Notes under the pieces: model-generated
The model's database searches: none
Told to the model about the DNA's origin: nothing
Seen by the model: the letters and a program-made list of their open reading frames with translations, nothing else
DNA from: Secundilactobacillus odoratitofui DSM 19909 = JCM 15043
Lineage (GTDB): Bacteria; Bacillota; Bacilli; Lactobacillales; Lactobacillaceae
Assembly (NCBI RefSeq): GCF_001434895.1
Contig: NZ_AZEE01000027.1
Location: forward strand, 307,360-371,359
Direction of reading: 5' to 3'
DNA: 64,000 nucleotides
Shown here: positions 18,055-25,674 of the stretch, one piece after another
How positions within the stretch are numbered: the stretch's first letter is position 1
Layout of the letters: every line of letters starts with the position of its first letter
Made by a program: the position numbers and the translations under genes

Positions 18055-19260
18055 TTAAACCAATTCTGCCGCATTTTTCAGCAACTGGCCCAACCGGTGC
18101 ATGCCATCGGCAATCTGCTCCGGTGTTAGGCCCGTGAAGTTCAGTCGCATGCCGTTAGTGTGATCCTTGTAGGCGTAAAAGTTCTTTGATGGTACGTACG
18201 CGATGTGCTGGTTAGGGGTTGCTTCATTATAGAGTAAGTCAGTGGTGTTAATCGCCTCATCCACGGTCACCCAGGTGAAGAAGCCACCCTCTGGCTTGGT
18301 GGCCGTTGCACTGTCCGGTAATTCCCGTTCAATCGCCTCAATCATCGCTTGCTGTCGAATTCGATATTCTTGATTCAGTTTAGCAATGTGTTCGTCTAAG
18401 CTATTGTTAGCTAGAAATTGATTGATAGCCGAAGCAGTGAGGTTCGGTACTTCAAGATCTGCAGCTTCCTTTAACTTGTAAAGTTGGTCGATGATTTCAG
18501 TTGAAGCAACCAACCACCCCGTTCGCAGCGTGGGCATCAACACCTTTGAAAAACTTGATAGGAAGATAACGCGTCCCTCGGTGTCAAAGTGTTTGATGCT
18601 TGGCAATGACTCGCCAGTATAGCGTAAGTCCCGGTATGGTGTATCTTCCAATATAATGAAGTTATACTGGTTCGCCAGCTCCACTAGTCGTTGACGTTTA
18701 GCCAGCGACATCGTCACGCCACCTGGATTATGGAAGTCGGCAACGGTGTATAGCAATTTAATTTCAGGATGGGCCTTAAGCGTGTCTTCCAATTGATCAA
18801 CGTTCAGGCCATCTGACTGTAGCTCAACTTCAAAGTAAGTTGGTTCATACATATCAAACGCCGAAAGTGCGCCGACGTAGGTTGGGGCTTCCACTACCAT
18901 GGCGTCACCCTTATTCAGTAGCGCCTTAGCGACCAAATCAATGCCCTGTTGGCCACCAGCCGTGAGCATTACGTTTTCGGCTGTCACGTTTTCAATCTGC
19001 ATCCGCGACATTGCCCGTTCAGCTAACCGTTCTCTCAGCTCAACCGGACCAGCAACGGTGTGGTACTGAAACGTGTGGTCACCCTCCTGTGCCATTGCGT
19101 CGAGGTACGCTTGTTTCATGGCCGCCGTTGGAAACAACGGTTCAGCTGGCGCACCAGCGGTGAACTTAATGGCATCATCATAATCCATCACTGGGAATAG
19201 ACCCGCGAGACGTGATGGGACCTCTGGCTGAACACGTGTTGCAAACAGTTTATTATCCAT
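18055..19260 (-). CDS. PLP-dependent aminotransferase (class I/II)
   Basis: A 401-residue cytoplasmic enzyme of fold type I. It shows the substrate/cofactor loop FTAGAPAEPLFP, the glycine-rich TAGGQQGID, the conserved Asn in DFHNPGGVTM, the Asp/Tyr pair in LEDTPYRDLRY and the PLP-binding lysine in SSFSKVLMPTLRTGWL. It is closest to LysN/2-aminoadipate-type and aromatic aminotransferases; the exact amino acid is not determined. The ATG at 19260 has GAGGT 8 bases upstream. It is divergent from a LysR-type regulator that probably controls it. A fused MocR-type DNA-binding domain is absent. Confidence 0.9.
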   Translation of the reverse strand: MDNKLFATRVQPEVPSRLAGLFPVMDYDDAIKFTAGAPAEPLFPTAAMKQAYLDAMAQEGDHTFQYHTVAGPVELRERLAERAMSRMQIENVTAENVMLTAGGQQGIDLVAKALLNKGDAMVVEAPTYVGALSAFDMYEPTYFEVELQSDGLNVDQLEDTLKAHPEIKLLYTVADFHNPGGVTMSLAKRQRLVELANQYNFIILEDTPYRDLRYTGESLPSIKHFDTEGRVIFLSSFSKVLMPTLRTGWLVASTEIIDQLYKLKEAADLEVPNLTASAINQFLANNSLDEHIAKLNQEYRIRQQAMIEAIERELPDSATATKPEGGFFTWVTVDEAINTTDLLYNEATPNQHIAYVPSKNFYAYKDHTNGMRLNFTGLTPEQIADGMHRLGQLLKNAAELV

Positions 19261-19295
19261 ATCGCTATACCTCAACTTTTCTTTTGCTCTATGGT

Positions 19296-19318
19296 ATACT
19301 TCTTATTAGTTTTAGTAT
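19296..19318. promoter_or_regulatory. Dyad between aminotransferase and LysR genes
   Basis: ATACT-N13-AGTAT inverted repeat in the divergent intergenic region, of the A/T-rich type LysR proteins bind. It is the best candidate operator. Confidence 0.35.
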
Positions 19319-19517
19319 ATATCAACTTATTCACGTTTAGATGAAAATTATTCATTTGATCTAAATTGTATTATAAGGCTGATTTAAAAAAGCGGTGTTA
19401 TCTTAATGACACACTTGAACGTCCTGTAAAGCTAGGTAAAGCCTGGCTTGCACGGGTGTTTTTACTGACAAAATATAACTTTTATTTCTATATTAATTAT
19501 CGGCCAGGAGGTCCTGC

Positions 19518-20420
19518 ATCATTATTCCCTTTGCTTACCAAGTTTTTAGCACCGTCATCCAAGAAGGCACCTTTCAAAAGGCCGCCCTTAAACTCAATGT
19601 CACGCCCAGTGCGGTAAGTCACTCGATTACGCAACTCGAAAGTGAACTCGGCTTTCCCATCTTTCTGCGTTCACGCTCTGGCGCTGAGTTAACGCCGAAT
19701 GGTCGGACGATTCTCCCCATCATTCAAGAAATTTTGAACAGCCAAGCTCGACTCGAACAAGAAGCCGCCAATATTAACGGGTTAAACGCCGGATCAATTC
19801 GAATCGGGGCTTTCTCATCGGTTTGCATTAACTGGCTACCACCCATCATCCAGACGTTTAAGAAACAATACCCTGACATCGACATCACGGTGAGCCAGAC
19901 TGGCTTCAACGAAATTGTTCAAGAAGTTAAGACGGGGACGTTGGATGTGGGTTTCGTAGTTTTACCGGTTGCCGAAAATCTCATGGTCGATACGCTGATT
20001 AAAGATGAAATTTACTGCGTGGCGCCACAGGGCTTCGTACCGAAAAACCAAAAATCAGTCACACTGGACGATATGGTCGATCAAGATTTCATTTTGCAAC
20101 CCGGTGACTACGACCGCGATACCAAGGCTGCACTGGATTACTACGGCATTCAGCCTAACTTAATTCACTTCTCCATCGATGATCAATCAATTATTGCCAT
20201 GGTCGAAGCTGGTTTGGGGCTGGGTATCTTACCAGAACTGGCGCTTCAGAAAATCACTGGTAACGTGGTCGTCTATCCCTTTGAGCACTCATTCTACCGT
20301 TCAATCGGCTTGGCAACTTCTGCCGTACAGGCCAAGACCCCTTCGACGCAACGCATGATTGCGTCGATTAAGGACTTTGTGCGTGCTCAGTATCCTGAAG
20401 CAATTTTGGTGCGTGGGTAA
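19518..20420 (+). CDS. LysR-family regulator lacking a canonical start codon
   Basis: Read from ATC at 19518 the frame gives 300 residues, the usual LysR length. The HTH is complete (VFSTVIQEGTFQKAALKLNV, then TPSAVSHSITQLESELG) and the effector-binding domain follows (SIRIGAFSSVCINWLPPII through LGLGILPELAL). However, no ATG, GTG or TTG occurs in frame before the TTG at 19734, which lies after the HTH. AGGAGG (19506-19511) sits 6 bases before an ATC-ATT-ATT run, exactly where ATG would be expected. Either ATC/ATT is used, or a point change has removed the start. The divergent aminotransferase is the likely target. Confidence 0.75.
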   Translation: MIIPFAYQVFSTVIQEGTFQKAALKLNVTPSAVSHSITQLESELGFPIFLRSRSGAELTPNGRTILPIIQEILNSQARLEQEAANINGLNAGSIRIGAFSSVCINWLPPIIQTFKKQYPDIDITVSQTGFNEIVQEVKTGTLDVGFVVLPVAENLMVDTLIKDEIYCVAPQGFVPKNQKSVTLDDMVDQDFILQPGDYDRDTKAALDYYGIQPNLIHFSIDDQSIIAMVEAGLGLGILPELALQKITGNVVVYPFEHSFYRSIGLATSAVQAKTPSTQRMIASIKDFVRAQYPEAILVRG

Positions 20421-20513
20421 TCACTCAACATTTGTTCTCAATTCGTAACATGCATCTCGACCACTTACTCGTATAATAGTCATATAATTATCGCATTAAG
20501 GGGGAGATTGCCC

Positions 20514-20699
20514 GTGGACTGGACAATTTTTAAATTTTTGATTGTCGTCGGTGTTGTGTTCGTCGTATGTACCTTTTTCTTCTTCATTAAGAAGGCAACG
20601 AAGTGGGAAACTGGCACGTTCGCGGTACTAGCCTTCGCTGCATTCGGTATCGCTGCACTTCAGGTGGCATTGAGAGTCCTTCAAAAAATCATGAGTTAA
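20514..20699 (+). CDS. Small two-span membrane protein
   Basis: A 61-residue protein with two hydrophobic helices (about residues 6-24 and 33-53) joined by a basic KKATKWETG loop. The GTG at 20514 is chosen because GGGGGAG lies 7 bases upstream; a TTG two codons earlier is too close to that site. No family is recognised. It stands alone, with a strong terminator directly downstream. Confidence 0.65.
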   Translation: MDWTIFKFLIVVGVVFVVCTFFFFIKKATKWETGTFAVLAFAAFGIAALQVALRVLQKIMS

Positions 20700-20706
20700 T
20701 AAATTT

Positions 20707-20752
20707 GACCCAATCATTGACGATTGTTACCGCCAATGATTGGGTCTCTTTT
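20707..20752 (+). terminator. Intrinsic terminator
   Basis: A perfect 13-bp stem (GACCCAATCATTG with CAATGATTGGGTC) followed by TCTTTT. It overlaps the end of the convergent gene at 20751. Confidence 0.85.
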
Positions 20753-21254
20753 ACGCCGAAAAATCGGTTTGATTGGTGAAGTGGTTGGTTAACCGCTCCA
20801 TGGCAACTTCGTGAATCAGTTTAAAGTCATTGAGACTCACAACCGCAAACTTACCATGGCCATTCTCGTTTAAGAAAACGGGTTGCGCATCCTTCACTTT
20901 CGCTAGTAGATGATCAGCACTCACCTCACTCGTTTCCATACTGCTCCGCTTATCAGCGATTAAGTAACGATACCGATCAAGTTCAATATCTATAAACGTG
21001 GCCACTTCGTCTGGCTGACCCTTGGGCAACGTTTCGTCTACTCGCGGAAACGCCCGCAAGTTAATCAGACGCTCAATGAGACAGCGGCCAATGTATTCTC
21101 GACTCTGTTCAATCACTTCGAACAGTGAATCGCCGGTAACTTCAGCATCGAATGCTGGAATATAAGCCATGTATGGCATTTTTTCAAGTTCATCGTAGCG
21201 AATCAGACTGGCATACGTTAATTGATTCGGCATCGCTTCTGTCGTTGGTAGCAT
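20751..21254 (-). CDS. Antitoxin-like protein combining HicB-like and Phd-like parts
   Basis: A 167-residue soluble protein. Residues 20-65 fit a HicB-like fold (YMAYIPAFDAEVTGDSLFEV). Residues 115-155 resemble a Phd/YefM-type segment (LLAKVKDAQPVFLNENGHG, then FAVVSLNDFKLIHEVA). GGGGG lies 7 bases before the ATG. No toxin gene (HicA, Doc or RelE) is adjacent, so it is either an orphan antitoxin or a regulator derived from one. The domain reading comes from short patterns and is moderately secure. Confidence 0.6.
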   Translation of the reverse strand: MLPTTEAMPNQLTYASLIRYDELEKMPYMAYIPAFDAEVTGDSLFEVIEQSREYIGRCLIERLINLRAFPRVDETLPKGQPDEVATFIDIELDRYRYLIADKRSSMETSEVSADHLLAKVKDAQPVFLNENGHGKFAVVSLNDFKLIHEVAMERLTNHFTNQTDFSA

Positions 21255-21859
21255 ATATATTCCCCCTAAACACGATTTGATAACTATTCATAGCTACGTC
21301 GCGTTGAGGGATTCAGTTTTAAAGTTGGCATCAAAAAAGCACCTTACCATCCCTGGTAAGGCGCTGCTATGTTGGTGAAACTTCGGAATCTTCAGCTGCA
21401 AGTGCTGAGTCTTCTCTGGTTCGTCATGACCGAGAAAAGTGCCACCTATTCGGTAATGATGCCGATCAGTTGTCTTCAGATGCACCGGCAACCCATGTGC
21501 ATGGTAAACGTATGTATCACTTCTGTGGCACCAACCAATCAAGTTGCCTTAATGAGTTGAACCACCGTCACTTAACATGACTCATAGTCATCTATGTGCT
21601 TCGCCCGCTAACTTTTCCTAAACTGACGTCCAGAAATCATCTGCAGACCAGAGATACTTACATTGCCGATCTTGACCGTCTGAATGGTTGTCATGTCTTT
21701 CTCCAATCTTGACGCCCTTGGGCTTGATGAAAATGTTTTAATACAGAACGGCTTGACGAATCGCACCGCCCTAAAATGTTTGGGGACTACAACTAGGATA
21801 TTAATTTTGGGGAAAATATCCCAGCTCGCAATAAAAATTGGCATTACAACGACGCATCG
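21255..21859. other. Decayed or non-coding region
   Basis: About 600 bases with no convincing gene. On the minus strand a hairpin with six T (21333-21364) is preceded by about 200 bases that can form several small hairpins and also hold a TTG-initiated frame with a protein-like, His-rich sequence running through the terminator. The region could be a small non-coding RNA or a decayed gene. Another minus-strand frame (21608-21844) contains the gene-start-like MTTIQTVKIGNVSISGLQ but lacks a body. Confidence 0.35.
21333..21364 (-). terminator. Intrinsic terminator of an unidentified minus-strand transcript
   Basis: GCGCCTTACC pairs with GGTAAGGTGC (one wobble), with a 6-base loop and six T on the minus strand. 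No clear gene ends here. Confidence 0.7.
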
Positions 21860-22114
21860 TTATAACTTAGTCCATTCTAACCCGAAAACGTAATTAAAGC
21901 TATTAATGTTACTCTTTTTTTGAGGATAAACCTTAATTTTTTCAAAAATTTCACTAACTTGTGATGTAGTTAAAAGTTTTCATTTTGGATTGACCATCAA
22001 GAAAGCTGTTCCTTCAAATGGTAATTTACTACCAACTTTGATTTGACCTTTCAATATAAAATCAAGTCTAAAAAAGTCTACTAATTCTTTCGATATTTTC
22101 AACTTTGTTTCCAT
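21860..22114 (-). pseudogene. Small gene interrupted by an in-frame TGA
   Basis: The frame starts METKLKISKELVDFF at 22114, reaches VNPK and then an in-frame TGA at 21980-21982, after which the same frame continues for about 39 more codons (KLLTTSQVSEIFEKIK...) to TAA at 21860. The continuity of sequence character on both sides of the TGA suggests one gene of about 84 codons broken by a nonsense change, for example Trp to stop. The product is not recognised. Neighbouring sequence also looks decayed. Confidence 0.45.
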
Positions 22115-22129
22115 AACAATAAATAGTAA

Positions 22130-22170
22130 AACGACCTGCGTTCCCATCATTGAGAACTTTCAGGCCGTTT
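22130..22170 (-). terminator. Terminator of the DUF1659/DUF2922 operon, probable
   Basis: AACGACCTG pairs with CAGGCCGTT (one wobble) around an inner GTTC/GAAC stem. The minus-strand 3' side is T-rich. Confidence 0.55.
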
Positions 22171-22199
22171 CATTGTTTGCGCCACTAATTGGCGCAAGG

Positions 22200-22313
22200 T
22201 TATTTCTGTGCTGACCACAAGTAGATGGCCAGTAAACCCAATTCTGGGCACCTAAGTTGCAATGCTGCGTATAGTGCTAACAATACAAGCATCGGTTGTA
22301 CGTGTTTTGCCAT
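22200..22313 (-). CDS. 37-residue membrane peptide, third gene after DUF1659 and DUF2922
   Basis: A short frame begins MAKHVQPMLVLLALYAALQL and ends WSAQK, with one or two hydrophobic stretches. A GAGGG site precedes the ATG. In Firmicutes a DUF1659 gene and a DUF2922 gene are often followed by a tiny YvrJ-like membrane protein gene; this one holds the equivalent place but does not clearly match YvrJ. It lies 59 bases after the DUF2922 gene. Confidence 0.5.
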   Translation of the reverse strand: MAKHVQPMLVLLALYAALQLRCPELGLLAIYLWSAQK

Positions 22314-22372
22314 ATCCCTCGCCCCCTTGACCGTTCACTTGCGAAGACAGAATGAATTAGGGGCGTTATTGG

Positions 22373-22615
22373 TTAGGCGCTGTAGATGGTGTTGGTCTTA
22401 ATGTTGACGTAAGCACCACTAACTGGTTTACGGTATAGCTGGGTGCCGTTACGAGTGAATAAGTTAAGCTCAGCAATCGTCTTCATGGCTTCACCAACAG
22501 TATCACTTGGTAAATCCTGTGCAGCCTTCGGAAAACTAAAGGTATGCAATTTGCCTTCGTCATCTTTGAATCGTAATTGTAATGTGGCGGTTAAACTATC
22601 AATAATTGGAATCAT
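22373..22615 (-). CDS. DUF2922 family protein
   Basis: An 80-residue protein with the DUF2922 pattern: LTATLQLRFKDDEGKLHTFS, a central VGEAMKTIAELNLF and a C-terminal VSGAYVNIKTNTIYS. The family is small, soluble and of unknown function, and nearly always next to DUF1659. The ATG at 22615 is preferred because GGAG lies 8 bases upstream; an ATG two codons earlier overlaps the site. Confidence 0.8.
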   Translation of the reverse strand: MIPIIDSLTATLQLRFKDDEGKLHTFSFPKAAQDLPSDTVGEAMKTIAELNLFTRNGTQLYRKPVSGAYVNIKTNTIYSA

Positions 22616-22639
22616 CGTCATCTCTCCTTATGGGTTAAA

Positions 22640-22846
22640 TTAAGCGACTGGCGTCTTGGTATCAGTTGTGGCAACAGTGGCTGAGTCAAGGTGCAGATTA
22701 GTGAGCGATTCGACCACTTTTCCAAACATCTTGATTTGTTCATCCGCTGGTTTTTGAACCACATTACCAAAGGTCAAGCGAACTTTTTCGCCGCTGTCAT
22801 TCACCATGATTAAAGCTAGGTTGGTCTTATTCCACGTTGTGTTCAT
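22640..22846 (-). CDS. DUF1659 family protein
   Basis: A 68-residue protein: NTTWNKTNLALIMVNDSGE, then RLTFGNVVQKPADEQI and a short helix. This matches DUF1659 (YvlD-neighbour type) proteins of unknown function. TGGAG lies 8 bases before the ATG at 22846. It is the first gene of a three-gene minus-strand set with DUF2922 and the small membrane peptide. Confidence 0.75.
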   Translation of the reverse strand: MNTTWNKTNLALIMVNDSGEKVRLTFGNVVQKPADEQIKMFGKVVESLTNLHLDSATVATTDTKTPVA

Positions 22847-23058
22847 CTGTATCACTCCAAGTTTAGTTTAGTAAGTGTTGGCCAACGCCTTACACTGATA
22901 CAAACAAATGAGTGAGGAAAAGTGTAAAGTGAAATTGTGGAAATTTAGTCGGTTAGAGACTGAAATGCAAAAGAGTCCGCCTCAATTTGCACCAACCCCA
23001 AGTTTTCGGTAGAATATAGAAGTTAATACCAAATGAGAAACAGGAGGCTATTTATATA

Positions 23059-23322
23059 ATGGCTCAACGGCTTGTATATCCAGCAATTTTTGATCCAACA
23101 GCGATTTTAAACCACGTTCAAATCACAATGCCAGACGTGCCCGGCGTAAAAGTATTAGGCACAAGCAACGAAGATGCCGCCAACAAGGCCGCAACGGCTG
23201 CCGGCAAGCTACTTATTAAACTAAAAGATGAATTACCAGTACCAAGCACCCCAAACGAGTTAGAGGTAAAACCAGGTCAATCAGTAAGTTTTATTGTGTT
23301 AGACTTGGATGACTTTAAGTAA
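23059..23322 (+). CDS. HicB-like antitoxin-family protein (orphan)
   Basis: An 87-residue protein with the HicB fold pattern: LVYPAIFDPT, then VQITMPDVPGVKVLGTSNEDA and a helix ending LLIKLKDELPVPSTP. HicB proteins neutralise HicA mRNA interferases and often bind DNA through an added domain; no such domain and no hicA gene are seen here. AGGAGG precedes the ATG by about 10 bases. It may be a stand-alone regulator. Confidence 0.75.
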   Translation: MAQRLVYPAIFDPTAILNHVQITMPDVPGVKVLGTSNEDAANKAATAAGKLLIKLKDELPVPSTPNELEVKPGQSVSFIVLDLDDFK

Positions 23323-23356
23323 AAAAGGTGCAGAACCAAGCGTTTAGAGACTGGCG

Positions 23357-23413
23357 CACAAAGAGAACCCACCATAAAGCCCGAATTTGGCTTTATGGTG
23401 GGTTCTCTTTGTG
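23357..23413. terminator. 25-bp perfect hairpin after hicB-like gene
   Basis: A 25-bp perfect inverted repeat with a 7-base loop. Flanking bases (GTTTAGAGACTG before, CAGGTCTTT after) resemble the outer stem and GTTTA bulge of structured repeat family 1, so this could be a sixth, degenerate copy. Confidence 0.7.
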
Positions 23414-23652
23414 TGCAGGTCTTTGATTTGTGTCGCCTGATTAGGCTATATCTGAGTGGTGTCCCACATTCAAACTTAACTATCCGTTAGCACCCATTCT
23501 ACTCACTAGCGCTCAATTAAGTTAAACCCGCTTCGCCTACCCCCGAATCTGCGGATAAAGCTCAACAAAAGCACCATTTTCAACCCGATCAGCCAACGAA
23601 AAAGTGGCCCACCACTTGCCGAATCCCTTCGACGAGCAATGAACCACTCTCC
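23414..23652. other. Intergenic, no feature seen
   Basis: No supported gene or clear regulatory structure was found between the hairpin and the small minus-strand gene. Confidence 0.4.
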
Positions 23653-23835
23653 CTAACTTGCCACTTCTGTCTGATCAACTATCTTCCAGCCATCAAGCAG
23701 CTTGTCACTATTAATATACTGTTCCACGACCCACTTGGGACGCTTAGTGATTTGGGTAACCATCTGAAGGCTATCCGTCCGGTGTACAAGGTGCTCCTCT
23801 GGCTTGGTGATAACGTAACGTTTCGCCACGACCAT
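23653..23835 (-). CDS. Small hypothetical protein
   Basis: A 60-residue soluble protein (MVVAKRYVITKPEEHLVHRT...). The start at 23835 is chosen because AAAGGGGG lies immediately upstream; a GTG two codons later is an alternative, and a longer frame to 23889 lacks a binding site. No family is recognised. A hydrophobic/charged alternation suggests a small beta-helix fold. Confidence 0.45.
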   Translation of the reverse strand: MVVAKRYVITKPEEHLVHRTDSLQMVTQITKRPKWVVEQYINSDKLLDGWKIVDQTEVAS

Positions 23836-24108
23836 TGCCCCCTTTACAAATTCAAGGAAGTTACACAACTCGATATCGTACTCGATCACTTACCGGTAAC
23901 AGAGTGTAGTGTAACACTTTTTTTGTAATATTACAGGCGAACACGGTTAAATTTTGTTAGCGGTTGATCTATTCACGCCATTTTCACTATCACATCAGTA
24001 TTTCAAAGACGTATCAATTTCTTTCAAATCACTTTTCAGCTTCCCAAGCAGACCGCTTATGCCGTATAATGTGTTTACGATTAAAAAACAGAAAGGGGTT
24101 GGCAGGTA

Positions 24109-24378
24109 ATGGATGCCCAAACCAGTAAGATCGAACGTAATGATAATGGTGATTTAATGCTTAAACTTCCAGCTGAACTCCTCAAACAACTTGATTTAAC
24201 AGCGGGCGATCAAGTTGACCTTGTCCCAACTGCAATGGGCGTTGAGGTCCGTAAAGTGGGCCAAGATATCCCACAGTTCTGGGACCCATTCTCCGAATCA
24301 GTGAACGAATATCAGCGCGCCTTGAAGATGATCAAGGACGGTGTGAGTGATTCAAATGACGATGTTCCAACAAAATAA
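24109..24378 (+). CDS. AbrB/MazE-type (SpoVT domain) DNA-binding protein
   Basis: An 89-residue protein. Residues 5-50 are a swapped-hairpin AbrB domain (LMLKLPAELLKQLDLTAGDQ, then VDLVPTAMGVEVRKV), as in MazE antitoxins and transition regulators. The C-terminal 35 residues are acidic, a possible toxin-binding tail. No toxin gene follows; the next feature is tRNA-His. AAAGGGG precedes the ATG by about 10 bases. Confidence 0.75.
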   Translation: MDAQTSKIERNDNGDLMLKLPAELLKQLDLTAGDQVDLVPTAMGVEVRKVGQDIPQFWDPFSESVNEYQRALKMIKDGVSDSNDDVPTK

Positions 24379-24434
24379 TCAAATTTGTGCGTTCGCAACC
24401 CTTAAATCTATGCTATAATGAATATCGCTGTGAT

Positions 24435-24510
24435 GGCGGTATTGGTGAAGTTTGGTTAACACACCGGATTGTGGTTCCGGCACGCGTGGGTTCGAGTCCC
24501 ACATACCGCC
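24435..24510 (+). tRNA. tRNA-His (anticodon GTG)
   Basis: A full cloverleaf is present: acceptor stem GCGGTAT/ATACCGC with the histidine-specific extra G(-1) opposite C73, D-arm GTG/CAC, anticodon stem CCGGA/TCCGG around loop TTGTGGT, and T-arm GTGGG/CCCAC around TTCGAGT. The 3' CCA is not encoded. Confidence 0.95.
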
Positions 24511-24519
24511 CTATATAAA

Positions 24520-24646
24520 AGAGTGGGCTAATCAGCAGTTAGCTCCCAGAGTGTAAGCAGAAAAAGTACGATTCCTGGACTTGGAATCGTACTTTTTTTG
24601 TTTACACGGCCGGGAGCTGCTGATTTGACCACGTTTCAGCCAGAGT
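24520..24646 (+). repeat. Structured repeat family 1, copy A
   Basis: AGAGTG (24520-24525) leads into an outer stem AATCAGCAG, a TTA bulge, GCTCCC, an inner variable hairpin (AAAAAGTACGATTCC with its complement) and the closing arms GGGAGC-TGCTGATT, then CACGTTTCAGCCAGAGTG, which is also the start of copy B. It lies directly after tRNA-His. Confidence 0.75.
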
Positions 24647-24803
24647 GCTAAAACAGACGGTTAGTTCTCAAAACGTAAATGAATAAAGCGTGTTATCGTT
24701 GTTTCGACGGTAACACGCTTTATTTGTTTACGTGGCAGAGAGCTGTCTGCTTTTGCACGTTTCGATCAGAGTGGGCTAATCAGCGATTAGCTCCCGGTTT
24801 GAA
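24641..24803 (+). repeat. Structured repeat family 1, copy B plus truncated third copy
   Basis: AGAGTG, outer stem CAGAC, bulge GGTTA, GTTCTC, an inner hairpin (AATAAAGCGTGTTA with its complement), closing GAGAGC-TGTCTG and CACGTTTC. A third left half (AGAGTGGGCTAATCAGCG, bulge, TTAGCTCCC) follows at 24769-24796 without its right half, next to the end of the aldo-keto reductase gene. Tandem placement suggests duplication through the shared AGAGTG ends. Confidence 0.7.
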
Positions 24804-24807
24804 ACAA

Positions 24808-25674
24808 CTAATCATCCGCATGTACATCGTAAGCCGCCAACATTTCCTGTACCCCAGGCGCATCCGGATCATGCCGACCTTTGCCAGTATCTAACGATGC
24901 TAACTGGGCCATTTCATCTTCATTAAGCGTAAAGTCAAAAATATTGAGATTGCTGCTAATTCGTGCTGAATGTGTGGATTTCGGCAGCACAATAACACCG
25001 AGTTGTGTTTCAAAGCGCAGAATAATTTGACCAGCATCTTTTTGGTATTTATTCGCTAATGCGACCACAATTGGGTTTGTTAGTAGTGCTTGATTGCCTT
25101 GTCCGAGCGGTGCCCAAGCTTCTAGTTTGACTTGATCATCAACCATCAATTTACGTAACTCGTGTTGTTGAAATAGCGGATTAAACTCCACTTGGTTTAC
25201 TGCTGGTTTAACATCGAAGTGCGTGACGTAATGTTGCCAAATCTTCGGTGTCATATTTGAAACGCCAATCGAACGAATTTTGCCTGCCTGCTGGGCTGTG
25301 ACCATCGACTGCCAGGCACCGGGAACATCACCATATGGTTGATGAATCAAATACAGATCAAGATAAACCAAACCCAGTTTCTTCAGTGACAAGTCGATTG
25401 CCCTTGTTGTCGGTTCAATACCATAATCCTGTAGCCAAAGCTTGCTGGTAATCCATAGTTGATCTCGAGGAATACCACTATCTCGAACAGCTTGACCAAC
25501 TTCAGCTTCATTAAAGTAGGCTACAGCGGTGTCAATGTGGCGATATCCCGCCTTCAGCGCTTCACTAACTGCCTTATAAGTAGACCCATCAGCTGGAATT
25601 TGGAATGTTCCGAAGCCAATAGCTGGCATTTCGTTGCCGTCGTTCAATTGAATAGTTGGTGTCATATTTTTCAT
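24808..25674 (-). CDS. Aldo-keto reductase (AKR5-type)
   Basis: A 288-residue NADPH-dependent oxidoreductase. The catalytic tetrad is visible: Asp in RHIDTAVAYFNEAEVG, Tyr in the same motif (AVAY), Lys in ITSKLW and His in YLIHQPYG. IGVSNM and IVLPKSTHSARI form the cofactor pocket. It is of the 2,5-diketo-gluconate reductase type, acting on aldehydes or ketones. Its start overlaps the stop of the upstream paralogue by one base (TAATG), so the two are translationally coupled; GGAGG lies 7 bases before the ATG. Confidence 0.9.
   Translation of the reverse strand: MKNMTPTIQLNDGNEMPAIGFGTFQIPADGSTYKAVSEALKAGYRHIDTAVAYFNEAEVGQAVRDSGIPRDQLWITSKLWLQDYGIEPTTRAIDLSLKKLGLVYLDLYLIHQPYGDVPGAWQSMVTAQQAGKIRSIGVSNMTPKIWQHYVTHFDVKPAVNQVEFNPLFQQHELRKLMVDDQVKLEAWAPLGQGNQALLTNPIVVALANKYQKDAGQIILRFETQLGVIVLPKSTHSARISSNLNIFDFTLNEDEMAQLASLDTGKGRHDPDAPGVQEMLAAYDVHADD

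Noticed and set aside
18055-19260. Aminotransferase as a MocR/PdxR regulator
   Set aside because: There is no N-terminal GntR-type DNA-binding domain; the protein begins directly with the enzyme fold.
19366-19617. 83-codon plus-strand frame upstream of the LysR gene
   Set aside because: It overlaps the LysR DNA-binding region in another frame and has no binding site; the LysR reading is clearly the real one.
21294-21542. 82-codon His-rich frame on the minus strand
   Set aside because: TTG start with a stop just upstream, no convincing ribosome binding site, and the frame runs through a strong terminator.
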